Source: CAYXVB01 sp964467785
Lineage (GTDB): Bacteria; Bdellovibrionota; UBA1018
Assembly: GCA_964467785.1 (NCBI GenBank)
Contig: CAYXVB010000087.1
Span: forward strand, 1 to 14,972
Length of the DNA: 14,972 bases
Reading direction: 5' to 3'
The notes below the pieces were generated by a model. It ran no database searches. It saw nothing but the letters and a program-made list of their open reading frames with translations, and had not been told where the DNA came from. Shown here piece after piece: positions 1-6,624 of the stretch. How positions within the stretch are numbered: the first letter of the stretch is position 1; every line of letters starts with the position of its first letter. The position numbers were made by a program, and so were the translations under genes.

Positions 1-115
1 GTTTTGTGGCTCAGCTTCCGTGCGTCGGTGGGGCGTTTGGCTTTCACCCTAACTGTATACCATATCCGGCTTTACCAATGCACTAATTAGTAAGCGCGCT
101 TCGTGGTTCCAAATA

Positions 116-205
116 TGGCGGAGAGAGCGAGATTCGAACTCGCGAGACGTGTTACCGTCTGCTCCCTTAGCAAGGGAGTGCCTTCGACCACTCGGCCATC
201 TCTCC
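116..205 (-). tRNA. tRNA-Ser (anticodon GCT)
   Basis: Read on the minus strand, this is a complete class II tRNA. The 7-bp acceptor stem pairs GGAGAGA with TCTCTCC, followed by discriminator G and an encoded CCA. The anticodon stem CTCCC/GGGAG closes the loop TTGCTAA, giving anticodon GCT, which reads AGC and AGT serine codons. The long variable arm (AGACG/CGTCT) is typical of tRNA-Ser, and the T arm is GCGAG-TTCGAAT-CTCGC. A TATGTT hexamer on the minus strand (241-236) is a possible -10, with only a poor -35. If real, this promoter overlaps the first codons proposed for the divergent kinase gene. The 115 bp beyond the 3' end hold no gene; the only pattern seen there is the 10-bp palindrome ACTAATTAGT at 82-91. 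Confidence 0.97.
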
Positions 206-263
206 GCAGCCAAAAAAACGGGTCAATAACCACGTAACATAGCAGACTCACAAAGCAAGCAAA

Positions 264-1658
264 ATGGGCATAATGCTGGGCGTCGGTGACGTCTGGTTTT
301 TCGGGTGTTTTGCCTATACTATCGTTCAATCCATGCCATTTTTTACGGGAACGACTGTCGACACCCCTCAATTGCTGCTCCATCGTCAGACGCGAGCCCG
401 GCATCTGGGTCTCCGGGTCTGTAGGCTCGGGATTTTCGGCGCAGGGATAGGAGCTGTCTTTGAATGGGCAGCTGGGAGTCCGATCGCGGCAATAGGGAAT
501 TTGACCATCGTGTTCGGATCTCTTTTGAGTCGGACGCTGACGCTGAGAGACGGCGAATACTTCTACTTCGGTCCCATTTATCTCCTCTATTGGCTCGGGG
601 GCGCCGTCGGCGTTTACGCGACCGGCGGGCTGTACAGCCCCTACTTGGTGATCTACATCGTCACGCTCTATCTCGCCGGCATACTCCTGCAGACCCGCTT
701 TACGAGGAAACAGGTGTCGGCGTTTTGCCTGGGCACCGTCGCGATCTGGGGGCTCGCTGGAGTTTTGGGTTTTAATATGGCGCATCTGCCCACTATTCCG
801 GCCATGGTCCATGTCGCCCGTTATGCCATCTATGCGCTGTCCGTTTTCGTTCTGATGGAGGAGCTCTTCCACTCCGAAGAGGCCTTTGTCCGCGACATTG
901 AGCTGCAGTCGCAGCTTCTTCGAACCGCGCAGGCCGACATGGCCCACGCCGAAAAGCTCGCTCAGGTCGGCAAGCTCATCGCAACCACCGCGCATGAGTT
1001 CGCGCAGCCCGTGCAGGTCATCACCATGTCCGCCTCGATGCTGGGGCGAGGCCTGGCGGTAACGGGGCCTCTGGAGCCGGTCAAGGTCGAAGGCTTGCGT
1101 CAGTTCGCGGGCAACATCCAGGAAGCATCGACCCGACTTGCGCGCCTGCTGAACCAGCTCCGCGAGATCTCGCGCAAGGAGCAGTTTAGTCCCAAGCCAT
1201 TTGACTGGCTCGAAGCCTTGCACTCCGTGGAGAGCATGGTCCGTCACGACTTTGTGAGCCGCGGTGTCCGATTGCGCATGAGGCTGCCTAAAGAGCCCAT
1301 CATAGGGTTCGGCGACGTGATGAATGCTCAACAGATCGTCTTCAATCTCATCAGCAACGGGCGCGACGCAGCGGCGCGCGCCAAAGAACCCATAGTCGAA
1401 GTCAATCTCGAGCGTTTCGGAAACTGGGCGCGGATCCTGATTCACAATTCAGGCCCGGGTATTCCGGTGAACGAGCAGTCCCGGGTTTTCGATCCCTATT
1501 TCACGACCAAGCGGCGTGGTGAAGGCACGGGGCTCGGTCTCCCAGTCTGTTTGGACCTGGTGACGCTCAACCGCGGCCGTATCTTCTTCTGCTCCGAAGA
1601 GGATTCGACGACTTTTGTCGTGGACCTGCCGCGTGCCGAAGATGTCATCGGGACCTGA
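264..1658 (+). CDS. Orphan membrane sensor histidine kinase (NtrB/DctB-like)
   Basis: A histidine kinase with an integral-membrane sensor half. About six hydrophobic segments lie between residues 50 and 200 with no evident periplasmic domain. A short helical linker leads to the phosphoacceptor region TTAHEFAQP (H244), a variant of the HE-x-x-QP H-box of NtrB/DctB-type kinases. The ATPase domain is complete: N-box NLISNGRDA (361-369), G1 NSGPGIP (395-401), F-box FDPYF (409-413) and G2 GEGTGLGLP (419-427). No response regulator is adjacent, so its partner lies elsewhere and its signal is unknown. The start is uncertain: ATG 264 has no Shine-Dalgarno and overlaps a possible tRNA promoter. ATG 333 loses only 23 residues before the membrane segments and follows a TATACT hexamer at 315-320. 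The 3' end overlaps the convergent aldolase-like gene by 14 bp. Confidence 0.9.
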   Translation: MGIMLGVGDVWFFGCFAYTIVQSMPFFTGTTVDTPQLLLHRQTRARHLGLRVCRLGIFGAGIGAVFEWAAGSPIAAIGNLTIVFGSLLSRTLTLRDGEYFYFGPIYLLYWLGGAVGVYATGGLYSPYLVIYIVTLYLAGILLQTRFTRKQVSAFCLGTVAIWGLAGVLGFNMAHLPTIPAMVHVARYAIYALSVFVLMEELFHSEEAFVRDIELQSQLLRTAQADMAHAEKLAQVGKLIATTAHEFAQPVQVITMSASMLGRGLAVTGPLEPVKVEGLRQFAGNIQEASTRLARLLNQLREISRKEQFSPKPFDWLEALHSVESMVRHDFVSRGVRLRMRLPKEPIIGFGDVMNAQQIVFNLISNGRDAAARAKEPIVEVNLERFGNWARILIHNSGPGIPVNEQSRVFDPYFTTKRRGEGTGLGLPVCLDLVTLNRGRIFFCSEEDSTTFVVDLPRAEDVIGT

Positions 1659-2925
1659 GGCATTCGGCAAAAGTTCGACCGACGAGATCCCCGCCTGTCA
1701 GGCCTAACGGGGCGAGATCCTCGTCATCGAGCGCGCCGCACGCGATCCCCTGGGCCAGGTGCCGGTGCACGCCTTGCGCGGAAGCCGCGTCGTCAAAGAA
1801 ATTGCCCGTAAGTCCTGCCTTGAAGGCTTTGTCGAGGTAGCCTTTGAGGCGCGCGATCGAGATTTCGATCGACTCCCGATAAAACGCATGCATGGCCACG
1901 AGTCGTGGGGCGATCTGCGCGGGATGGAGGTCCCAGCCCTGGGTATATCCTTGCGCCAGAGCGCGGCGGACGTTGGAGTGGCTTTCGCGCCAGGATTCGA
2001 TGACCGCTTCGGTTGACCCCACGGGCATTCGGTGGCTTGCGCCATCGCAGAGAAAAACGTTTTTGCCCGCGAGCCGCGATTGCATTTCGAGTCGGACGCG
2101 GTCACAGGCCGGATGGCTGAGCGTCTGGCAGGAGGCGGAAATGCCCAGCGCGGAAGTGTAGTCGTACGCGCCGAAGTGGACCCCGAGGCAGCGAGCGCCA
2201 GCCGCGTCCACCGCCTCTTCGAGCTGCGGCAGCAGCTGCGGGGTTTCGAGCATGACCTCGATGCGCGTGATGCCTTTTCTCCAGTTGAGCTTCCGCTCGA
2301 TGGCGGCGAGCGCGCGATCGAGTGCCTGGACCTCTTCGGCCACACGGACCTTGGGCAGGGTGACGATCAGTGGGCATTGCGTGCTCAAGGCGGTCATGAA
2401 CAAGTCCAAGGTTCGCAGGGCCCGCGGGCCGGTCGGGCCGCCTAACGCCTTGATGCGGATCCCGAAGTGCGTGGGCATTGAATTCGCCTTGAGCGCGCGG
2501 GCAAGCTCGCCGCCTGAACGGATCGCCTCGCGGTCCTCATCCTCCGGGGGCTTCGCTCCGAACCCGTCCTCGAAGTCGATGCGGAAATCCTCGATCGCGC
2601 GCGATTCGAGCTTGCGCCGAACACGCGGGTGGATCTGCAGCGCAAGCAGGTCGGGGATGTCGAAAATCGTGGCCAGCCGGAGCGGATCGGCTGCGTGCTC
2701 GTCAAAGGATTTGAGTGCGAGACGAGAGAGCTTGCCGATGGTCTCGACGGTGAAAAGATGCGCGCCGCCATAAACAGTATGGATTGGCTGGCTTGCACGG
2801 GTGTCGCTGGACTCCCTCGGAAAGCGTCTCTCGAAGCGGCGGATCGCGCGGGCGACGGGCGCCAGGATCGAGCTGGCCTTTGCAGCACCCAGCGAGGTCG
2901 TAGTCATGGCTTTTCGGGTCCTCAT
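1645..2925 (-). CDS. DUF6986-type HpcH/HpaI aldolase-like protein
   Basis: I recognise this as a member of the DUF6986 group, related to the HpcH/HpaI aldolase and citrate lyase beta superfamily of TIM barrels. Some databases call it 'phosphoenolpyruvate kinase' or 'aldolase'. Visible family motifs are QPIHTVY (46-52), RIDFEDGFG (115-123), VTLPKV (188-193), IEVMLETPQ (222-230), HFGAYDYTSALGI (250-262) and GWDLHPAQ (330-337). By analogy with HpaI-type enzymes, E227 and D255 are the likely divalent-metal ligands. The substrate is unknown. The gene follows ade with an 18-bp gap and is probably co-transcribed, hinting at purine-related or carbon-skeleton metabolism, which is inference. The start is ATG 2925 or ATG 2907 (Met7); neither has a well-spaced Shine-Dalgarno. 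The stop lies inside the end of the convergent kinase gene. Confidence 0.85.
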   Translation of the reverse strand: MRTRKAMTTTSLGAAKASSILAPVARAIRRFERRFPRESSDTRASQPIHTVYGGAHLFTVETIGKLSRLALKSFDEHAADPLRLATIFDIPDLLALQIHPRVRRKLESRAIEDFRIDFEDGFGAKPPEDEDREAIRSGGELARALKANSMPTHFGIRIKALGGPTGPRALRTLDLFMTALSTQCPLIVTLPKVRVAEEVQALDRALAAIERKLNWRKGITRIEVMLETPQLLPQLEEAVDAAGARCLGVHFGAYDYTSALGISASCQTLSHPACDRVRLEMQSRLAGKNVFLCDGASHRMPVGSTEAVIESWRESHSNVRRALAQGYTQGWDLHPAQIAPRLVAMHAFYRESIEISIARLKGYLDKAFKAGLTGNFFDDAASAQGVHRHLAQGIACGALDDEDLAPLGLTGGDLVGRTFAECLRSR

Positions 2926-2943
2926 TGGGGCGTTTTACCCCGT

Positions 2944-4635
2944 TCAGACGCGGACGTCGATGACGCGGAACTCGTTGACGTCGACCAGGCCTTTATCCGT
3001 GAGCTTGAGCTCCGGAATGACCGGAAGACTCAAAAACGCCAGCTGCAGGAAGGGTTCCGGAAGCTCGCAGCCGATCCGCTGGCTTGCCGCGCGGAGAGTT
3101 TCGAGTTCGCGCGCGAGAACCTGGGGTGCCAATTCACACATCAAGCCGCCAAACGGCAGCGCGACGCTGGCGATCACCGCCCCGTCCCGCACGACGGCAA
3201 AGCCACCCCCCATGGAGATCACGGCTGAAAGGGCCTGCCGCATGTCGGCGGTGGTGTCGCCCACCACGATTAGATTGTGGCTGTCGTGGCCGACGCTCGA
3301 AGCGATCGCGCCATGCATGCGGTCCCCGAAGCCGGTAACCCAGGCATTGGCGGGCTTTGAGCCGTGGCCATAGCGCTCGAGCACGGAAAGCCGAAGCACG
3401 CCCGGATCGCCATGATTCATGATGGCACGCCCGGTGATGATCTTGCCCGCCTCGACGCGGATAACGTGGACGCGGCCCTCGGGGGCCCGAAGGTCGGCCT
3501 CCTCGGGCGCCGCGGCCTTGACCGTGTTGGTGATCTGCGCGGCGGTCACTTTGCGGAACGCGAGTTCGCGCACGTCGACGCCGCCCTTGAAAACTGTGGA
3601 GATCGCGCAGTTGCGCGCGTCATCGAGGAGGATCAGATCCGCAATGTGTCCGGGAGAGATGCCACCGCGACGGAGCAGTCCATAATGGCGCGCCACGCTC
3701 CAAGAGGCGCTCCGGTAGGCAACCGTCTCGGGTACACCCAGCGCGATCGCGCCGCGGACCAAGTGGTCGATGTGTCCTTCGTGGCCTATGTCGAGAGGGT
3801 TGCGGTCATCGGTGCAGAAGCCGATGCTCGTAGACGTGGCGAGCGTGAGCGCCGGTGCGAGCGTGCGAAGATCTTTGGCGACACTGCCTTCGCGGATCCA
3901 GACGGACATGCCTTTGGTGAGTTTTTCGCGCGCCTCTTCGAGCCGGGAAGTCTCGTGACAGCTCGAGATGCCGGTGGATACATAGGCCGATAGTGCCTGC
4001 CCCGAGAGGAGTGGACAGTGTCCATCCATCGGACCAAATGAGAACGCCGATAACTTGTTGAGGACCTCGGGGTCCTTATTGAGGACTCCGGGGACATTCA
4101 TGACCTCGGCTAGGCCGATTGCCCGGGGCTTGAATAACAAGTTGGCCAGCTCGGAACCGCCGATCGTTCCGCCACCGTTGGTTTCGAGGTGGGTCGCCGG
4201 CACGCAAGAGCTGAGCATGACAAAGAGATCGAGCGAAAGCTGCTCGGCCGCTTCGAGAAAGTATTCGATCCCGTCTACGCCAACCACGTTGGCCAACTCG
4301 TGGGGATCGCAAACCGCGGAGGTCGTGCCTTTGGAGAGTACTGCTCTCTGGAATTGATCGGGAACCATCATCGAGCTTTCGACATGGACATGGGCGTCGA
4401 TGAAGCCTGGGACGAGCCATTTTCCGCGGCCGTCGATCTCGCGCATTCCGCGTAGGCCGGGCTCGATCCCGACGATCGTTCCGTCGGCGATGGCAATGTC
4501 GCCGGTCCTCCATTCGCAGTGATACACATCGAGGTAGCGGACGTTCCGGATCACCAGGTCACACGGAATGCGCCCCTGTGCGGCGTCAAGGCGGATTTGG
4601 AGCTGCTCTTTCTTGAGGGAGACGAGTTTCAGCAT
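2944..4635 (-). CDS. ade: Adenine deaminase
   Basis: Converts adenine to hypoxanthine and ammonia in the cytosol, feeding purine salvage or catabolism. The 563-residue protein has the layout of the Ade branch of the amidohydrolase superfamily. An N-terminal strand region precedes the metal motif PGFIDAHVHVESS (76-88). CDPHELANV (109-117), HCPLLSG (206-212), SCHET (225-229) and CTDDRNP (274-280) carry further metal or catalytic residues. The C-terminal Ade-specific domain holds the segment VGHDSHNLIVVG. Length is close to the usual 570-600 residues. The start ATG 4635 fits the family N-terminus, though no good Shine-Dalgarno is seen. It is the first gene of a minus-strand pair and diverges from the PHP gene. 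Repeat elements at 4699-4721 lie about 65-85 bp upstream and could influence it as well. Confidence 0.95.
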   Translation of the reverse strand: MLKLVSLKKEQLQIRLDAAQGRIPCDLVIRNVRYLDVYHCEWRTGDIAIADGTIVGIEPGLRGMREIDGRGKWLVPGFIDAHVHVESSMMVPDQFQRAVLSKGTTSAVCDPHELANVVGVDGIEYFLEAAEQLSLDLFVMLSSCVPATHLETNGGGTIGGSELANLLFKPRAIGLAEVMNVPGVLNKDPEVLNKLSAFSFGPMDGHCPLLSGQALSAYVSTGISSCHETSRLEEAREKLTKGMSVWIREGSVAKDLRTLAPALTLATSTSIGFCTDDRNPLDIGHEGHIDHLVRGAIALGVPETVAYRSASWSVARHYGLLRRGGISPGHIADLILLDDARNCAISTVFKGGVDVRELAFRKVTAAQITNTVKAAAPEEADLRAPEGRVHVIRVEAGKIITGRAIMNHGDPGVLRLSVLERYGHGSKPANAWVTGFGDRMHGAIASSVGHDSHNLIVVGDTTADMRQALSAVISMGGGFAVVRDGAVIASVALPFGGLMCELAPQVLARELETLRAASQRIGCELPEPFLQLAFLSLPVIPELKLTDKGLVDVNEFRVIDVRV

Positions 4636-4694
4636 GTTAAAGGTATTTAACTTATCCTAGTCCGCATAGCGAGACCCTGGACGCGAATTTAAAT

Positions 4695-4740
4695 CTATCT
4701 CAAGCTTGACGTGTTCTTGACCCAAATGCGCGCGTATTGA
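4695..4740 (+). promoter_or_regulatory. Candidate Pho-box-like direct repeat and promoter for the PHP operon
   Basis: The repeat CTTGAC (4705-4710), five bases, CTTGAC (4716-4721) has an 11-bp period, the geometry of PhoB sites. The same form (CYTGAY-N5-CYTGAY) recurs upstream of pstS. A degenerate third unit may lie one period upstream (TCTATC at 4694-4699; TCTAAT at the matching place near pstS). A weak -10-like TATTGA lies at 4735-4740, and ATG 4755 follows the repeat by 33 nt. The perfect palindrome TCAAGCTTGA (4700-4709) overlaps the first unit, and CTCAAG recurs at 4747-4752, so another regulator is also possible. The repeats and spacing are seen; PhoB binding is inference. The divergent ade promoter must lie in the same gap, but I see no convincing hexamers for it. 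Confidence 0.45.
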
Positions 4741-4754
4741 GCGAAGCTCAAGTC

Positions 4755-5540
4755 ATGTTTCTGGCCGATTTTCACATCCATTCGACCTTCAGTGATGGCA
4801 AGCTCACCATCCCGGAGCTGGTGGATCTGTACGGCTCACAGGGGTTTGGGGCGATCGCCATCACCGATCATCTTTGCGAGGAGAGCACCCTGACCGGTCG
4901 GGCGGCCGTCTGGCTGGGGCATACCCTGACCCCGGCTACGTTCCCTCTCTACATGAACATCCTCAAAACCGAGATCGAACGGGCTTGGGATCAGTACGGT
5001 ATGGTGGTCATCCCGGGATACGAACTCTCGAAAAACTCCATTTCTAACAGTAGATCGGCCCATATCCTGGGGCTGGGCGTGAGCGACTTCCTTTGGGCTG
5101 ACGAGGATGCCGCGGTCCTGATCGACCGCCTCCACGATCAGGGGGCCTTGGCGATCGCGGCCCATCCTGTATCCACTAGAAAAGTGGAAAAACAGACTTT
5201 CCATCTTTGGAACCGGCGCAAGGAGCTCAAACACAAGTTTGACGCCTGGGAGGTCGCCAGTGGTCCCTATATTTTTGACGAAGTTCGTGATAGTGGACTG
5301 CCGCTGATCGCCAGCAGTGATTTACATGTCCCCCGGCAGATGAGATCATGGAAGTCGGTTCTTGGCTGCGAGCGACATCCCGGAGCGATCCTTGAGGCGA
5401 TCCGTGGACAGGAACTGGGCTTTAAGTTTTACGGAGAATTAGAGTTTGATCCAGCTCGACACGGCACTGTGCCTGATTATCTGGGCGATCGGCATCGCAG
5501 TCACGGTGACCGGCACCTGGTTGTCTCTCCGTCATTTTAG
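4755..5540 (+). CDS. PHP-domain metal-dependent phosphoesterase
   Basis: A PHP (polymerase and histidinol phosphatase) domain hydrolase of about 260 residues. Metal-site motifs appear in family order: DFHIHSTFSDG (5-15), ITDH (36-39), GYE (88-90), SAHILGLG (101-108), AAHP (135-138) and SSDLHVP (188-194). Members hydrolyse phosphate esters or phosphodiesters; the substrate here is unknown. The region around residues 45-75 is an extra stretch between the second and third motifs. ATG 4755 is chosen over an upstream TTG at 4737 because it places HIH at the usual distance from the start and sits 33 nt after the promoter repeat, as in pstS. The last 31 residues overlap the next gene out of frame for 95 bp and look unlike a conserved PHP tail, so the reading frame may have run on past an ancestral stop near FYGE. 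Confidence 0.85.
   Translation: MFLADFHIHSTFSDGKLTIPELVDLYGSQGFGAIAITDHLCEESTLTGRAAVWLGHTLTPATFPLYMNILKTEIERAWDQYGMVVIPGYELSKNSISNSRSAHILGLGVSDFLWADEDAAVLIDRLHDQGALAIAAHPVSTRKVEKQTFHLWNRRKELKHKFDAWEVASGPYIFDEVRDSGLPLIASSDLHVPRQMRSWKSVLGCERHPGAILEAIRGQELGFKFYGELEFDPARHGTVPDYLGDRHRSHGDRHLVVSPSF
5433..5448 (+). promoter_or_regulatory. Shine-Dalgarno deciding the TTG start of the glycosyltransferase
   Basis: GGAG at 5433-5436 stands nine bases before TTG at 5446. No in-frame ATG exists early enough to keep the first membrane helix, so this site supports the TTG start and with it the 95-bp overlap with the PHP gene. Confidence 0.6.
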
Positions 5541-6624
5541 GCATCAGCCGGAGAGTGATAAGCGCGGCGCCGGCGATCCCTTCGCCCCGGTTTCGATCCT
5601 CAAGCCACTCAAGGGCGCCGATCTCGGTTTGGAAGAGAACCTAGATACCTTCTTCCGGATCGAGTATGAGCCGGGCTTTGAGCTGATTTTTTCGATCGCG
5701 GACGCCTCCGATTCGGCCGCGCTGATCGTCCGCAAGCTGATGTCCAAATACCCGGCGGTACGGGCGCGTCTCAATGTCGGGGCGGTCGAAGTCGGGCCCA
5801 ACCCAAAGGTCAATAACCTCGTCAACGCATATCACGCGGCGGACCACGACCTGGTGCTGATCAGCGATAGCAACGTGCGGGTCGAGCCTTCGTATCTGAC
5901 CAAGCTCGTGTCGGAGATGCGCCCAGGAGTGGGTCTCGTTTCGGCGGCAGTGAGCGGGACCAGGCCCGAAGGGATCGGAGGCGTACTCGAAGCGCTTTAC
6001 CTCAATACGTTTTATATCCGGGGCAACATTCTCGCCAAGACGGTCGGAATTCCCTGCGTTGTTGGCAAGTGCATGCTGTTTCGCCGCTCGGTCGCGGCCC
6101 GTTTCGGTGGTCTTGAGGCTTTAGGGCGCTATCTGGCCGAGGATTACATGGCCGGAGTGGCGATGAAGCGCCTGGGCCTCCAGGTGGTGATTTCCCAGCG
6201 CCCCGTGGTTCAGCACATTTCTTTTCAGACGTTCAAAGCCCATTGGGACCGTCATGTCCGCTGGGGACGTATCCGCAAGGTGCAGGCGCCGTTCGCGTTC
6301 ATCGGCGAGCTATTTACCGGCTCCCTGGTCTCGGGACTCTGCGGGGCTTGGGCGATGGCCAGTCTTTTTGACTTTTATCCGTCCGGAGTTCTCGCACTTC
6401 ATTTTGCTTTTTGGTCGGCTTGTGATTTCCTAGTATTGATGCGCATCGAGCCGAACTTTCATCCCTTGACGCCGATTGCCTGGTTTGCGCGTGAGATCCT
6501 GGCCTTGCCGCTTTGGATCCATGTCGCCTCGGGCAATACGGTGAGTTGGAGAGGCAGCAAGCTGAAGGTTCTGCCCGGTGGCACACTCGAAATCCGGGAA
6601 GCCAAGAACCACGCAGCTCTGTGA
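5446..6624 (+). CDS. GT21-type membrane glycosyltransferase (ceramide glucosyltransferase/HpnI-like)
   Basis: A family 2-fold, GT21-like inverting glycosyltransferase expected to transfer a sugar from a nucleotide sugar to a lipid at the cytoplasmic membrane. An N-terminal helix (about 7-27) is followed by PVSILKPLKG (48-57), the D2 motif ISDSNVRV (139-146), the D3 catalytic motif LAEDY (230-234) and the (R/Q)xxRW motif RHVRW (269-273). Membrane segments lie around 290-335 and 345-362, and WRG (368-370) marks the tail. Family members make glucosylceramide, glycosyl-diacylglycerols or N-acetylglucosaminyl bacteriohopanetetrol (HpnI). No hopanoid genes are nearby, so the acceptor is open. The TTG start with GGAG nine bases upstream keeps the first helix; the alternative GTG 5506 would lose it. 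It overlaps PHP by 95 bp and the next gene by GTGA. Confidence 0.87.
   Translation: MIQLDTALCLIIWAIGIAVTVTGTWLSLRHFRHQPESDKRGAGDPFAPVSILKPLKGADLGLEENLDTFFRIEYEPGFELIFSIADASDSAALIVRKLMSKYPAVRARLNVGAVEVGPNPKVNNLVNAYHAADHDLVLISDSNVRVEPSYLTKLVSEMRPGVGLVSAAVSGTRPEGIGGVLEALYLNTFYIRGNILAKTVGIPCVVGKCMLFRRSVAARFGGLEALGRYLAEDYMAGVAMKRLGLQVVISQRPVVQHISFQTFKAHWDRHVRWGRIRKVQAPFAFIGELFTGSLVSGLCGAWAMASLFDFYPSGVLALHFAFWSACDFLVLMRIEPNFHPLTPIAWFAREILALPLWIHVASGNTVSWRGSKLKVLPGGTLEIREAKNHAAL

Noticed and set aside
61..205. tRNA-Ser as an integration (att) site of a mobile element
   Set aside because: No integrase, no duplicated tRNA 3' end and no element genes are visible; all neighbours look chromosomal.
87..1445. 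452-codon open frame on the minus strand
   Set aside because: It runs across the tRNA-Ser gene and antisense to a histidine kinase with every catalytic motif intact; the translation has no recognisable domain and is a GC-rich shadow frame.
4737..4754. TTG start for the PHP gene
   Set aside because: It overlaps the proposed -10, has no ribosome-binding site, and adds six residues before an already complete PHP start at ATG 4755.
6513..6620. Longer N-terminus of the GH1 protein from ATG 6513
   Set aside because: It would overlap the glycosyltransferase by over 100 bp with no GH1 homology; GTG 6621 forms a classic GTGA junction.
5446..6624. Firm naming of the GT21 gene as hopanoid hpnI
   Set aside because: The catalytic motifs fit several GT21 subgroups and no other hopanoid genes are present, so the specific name is not supported.
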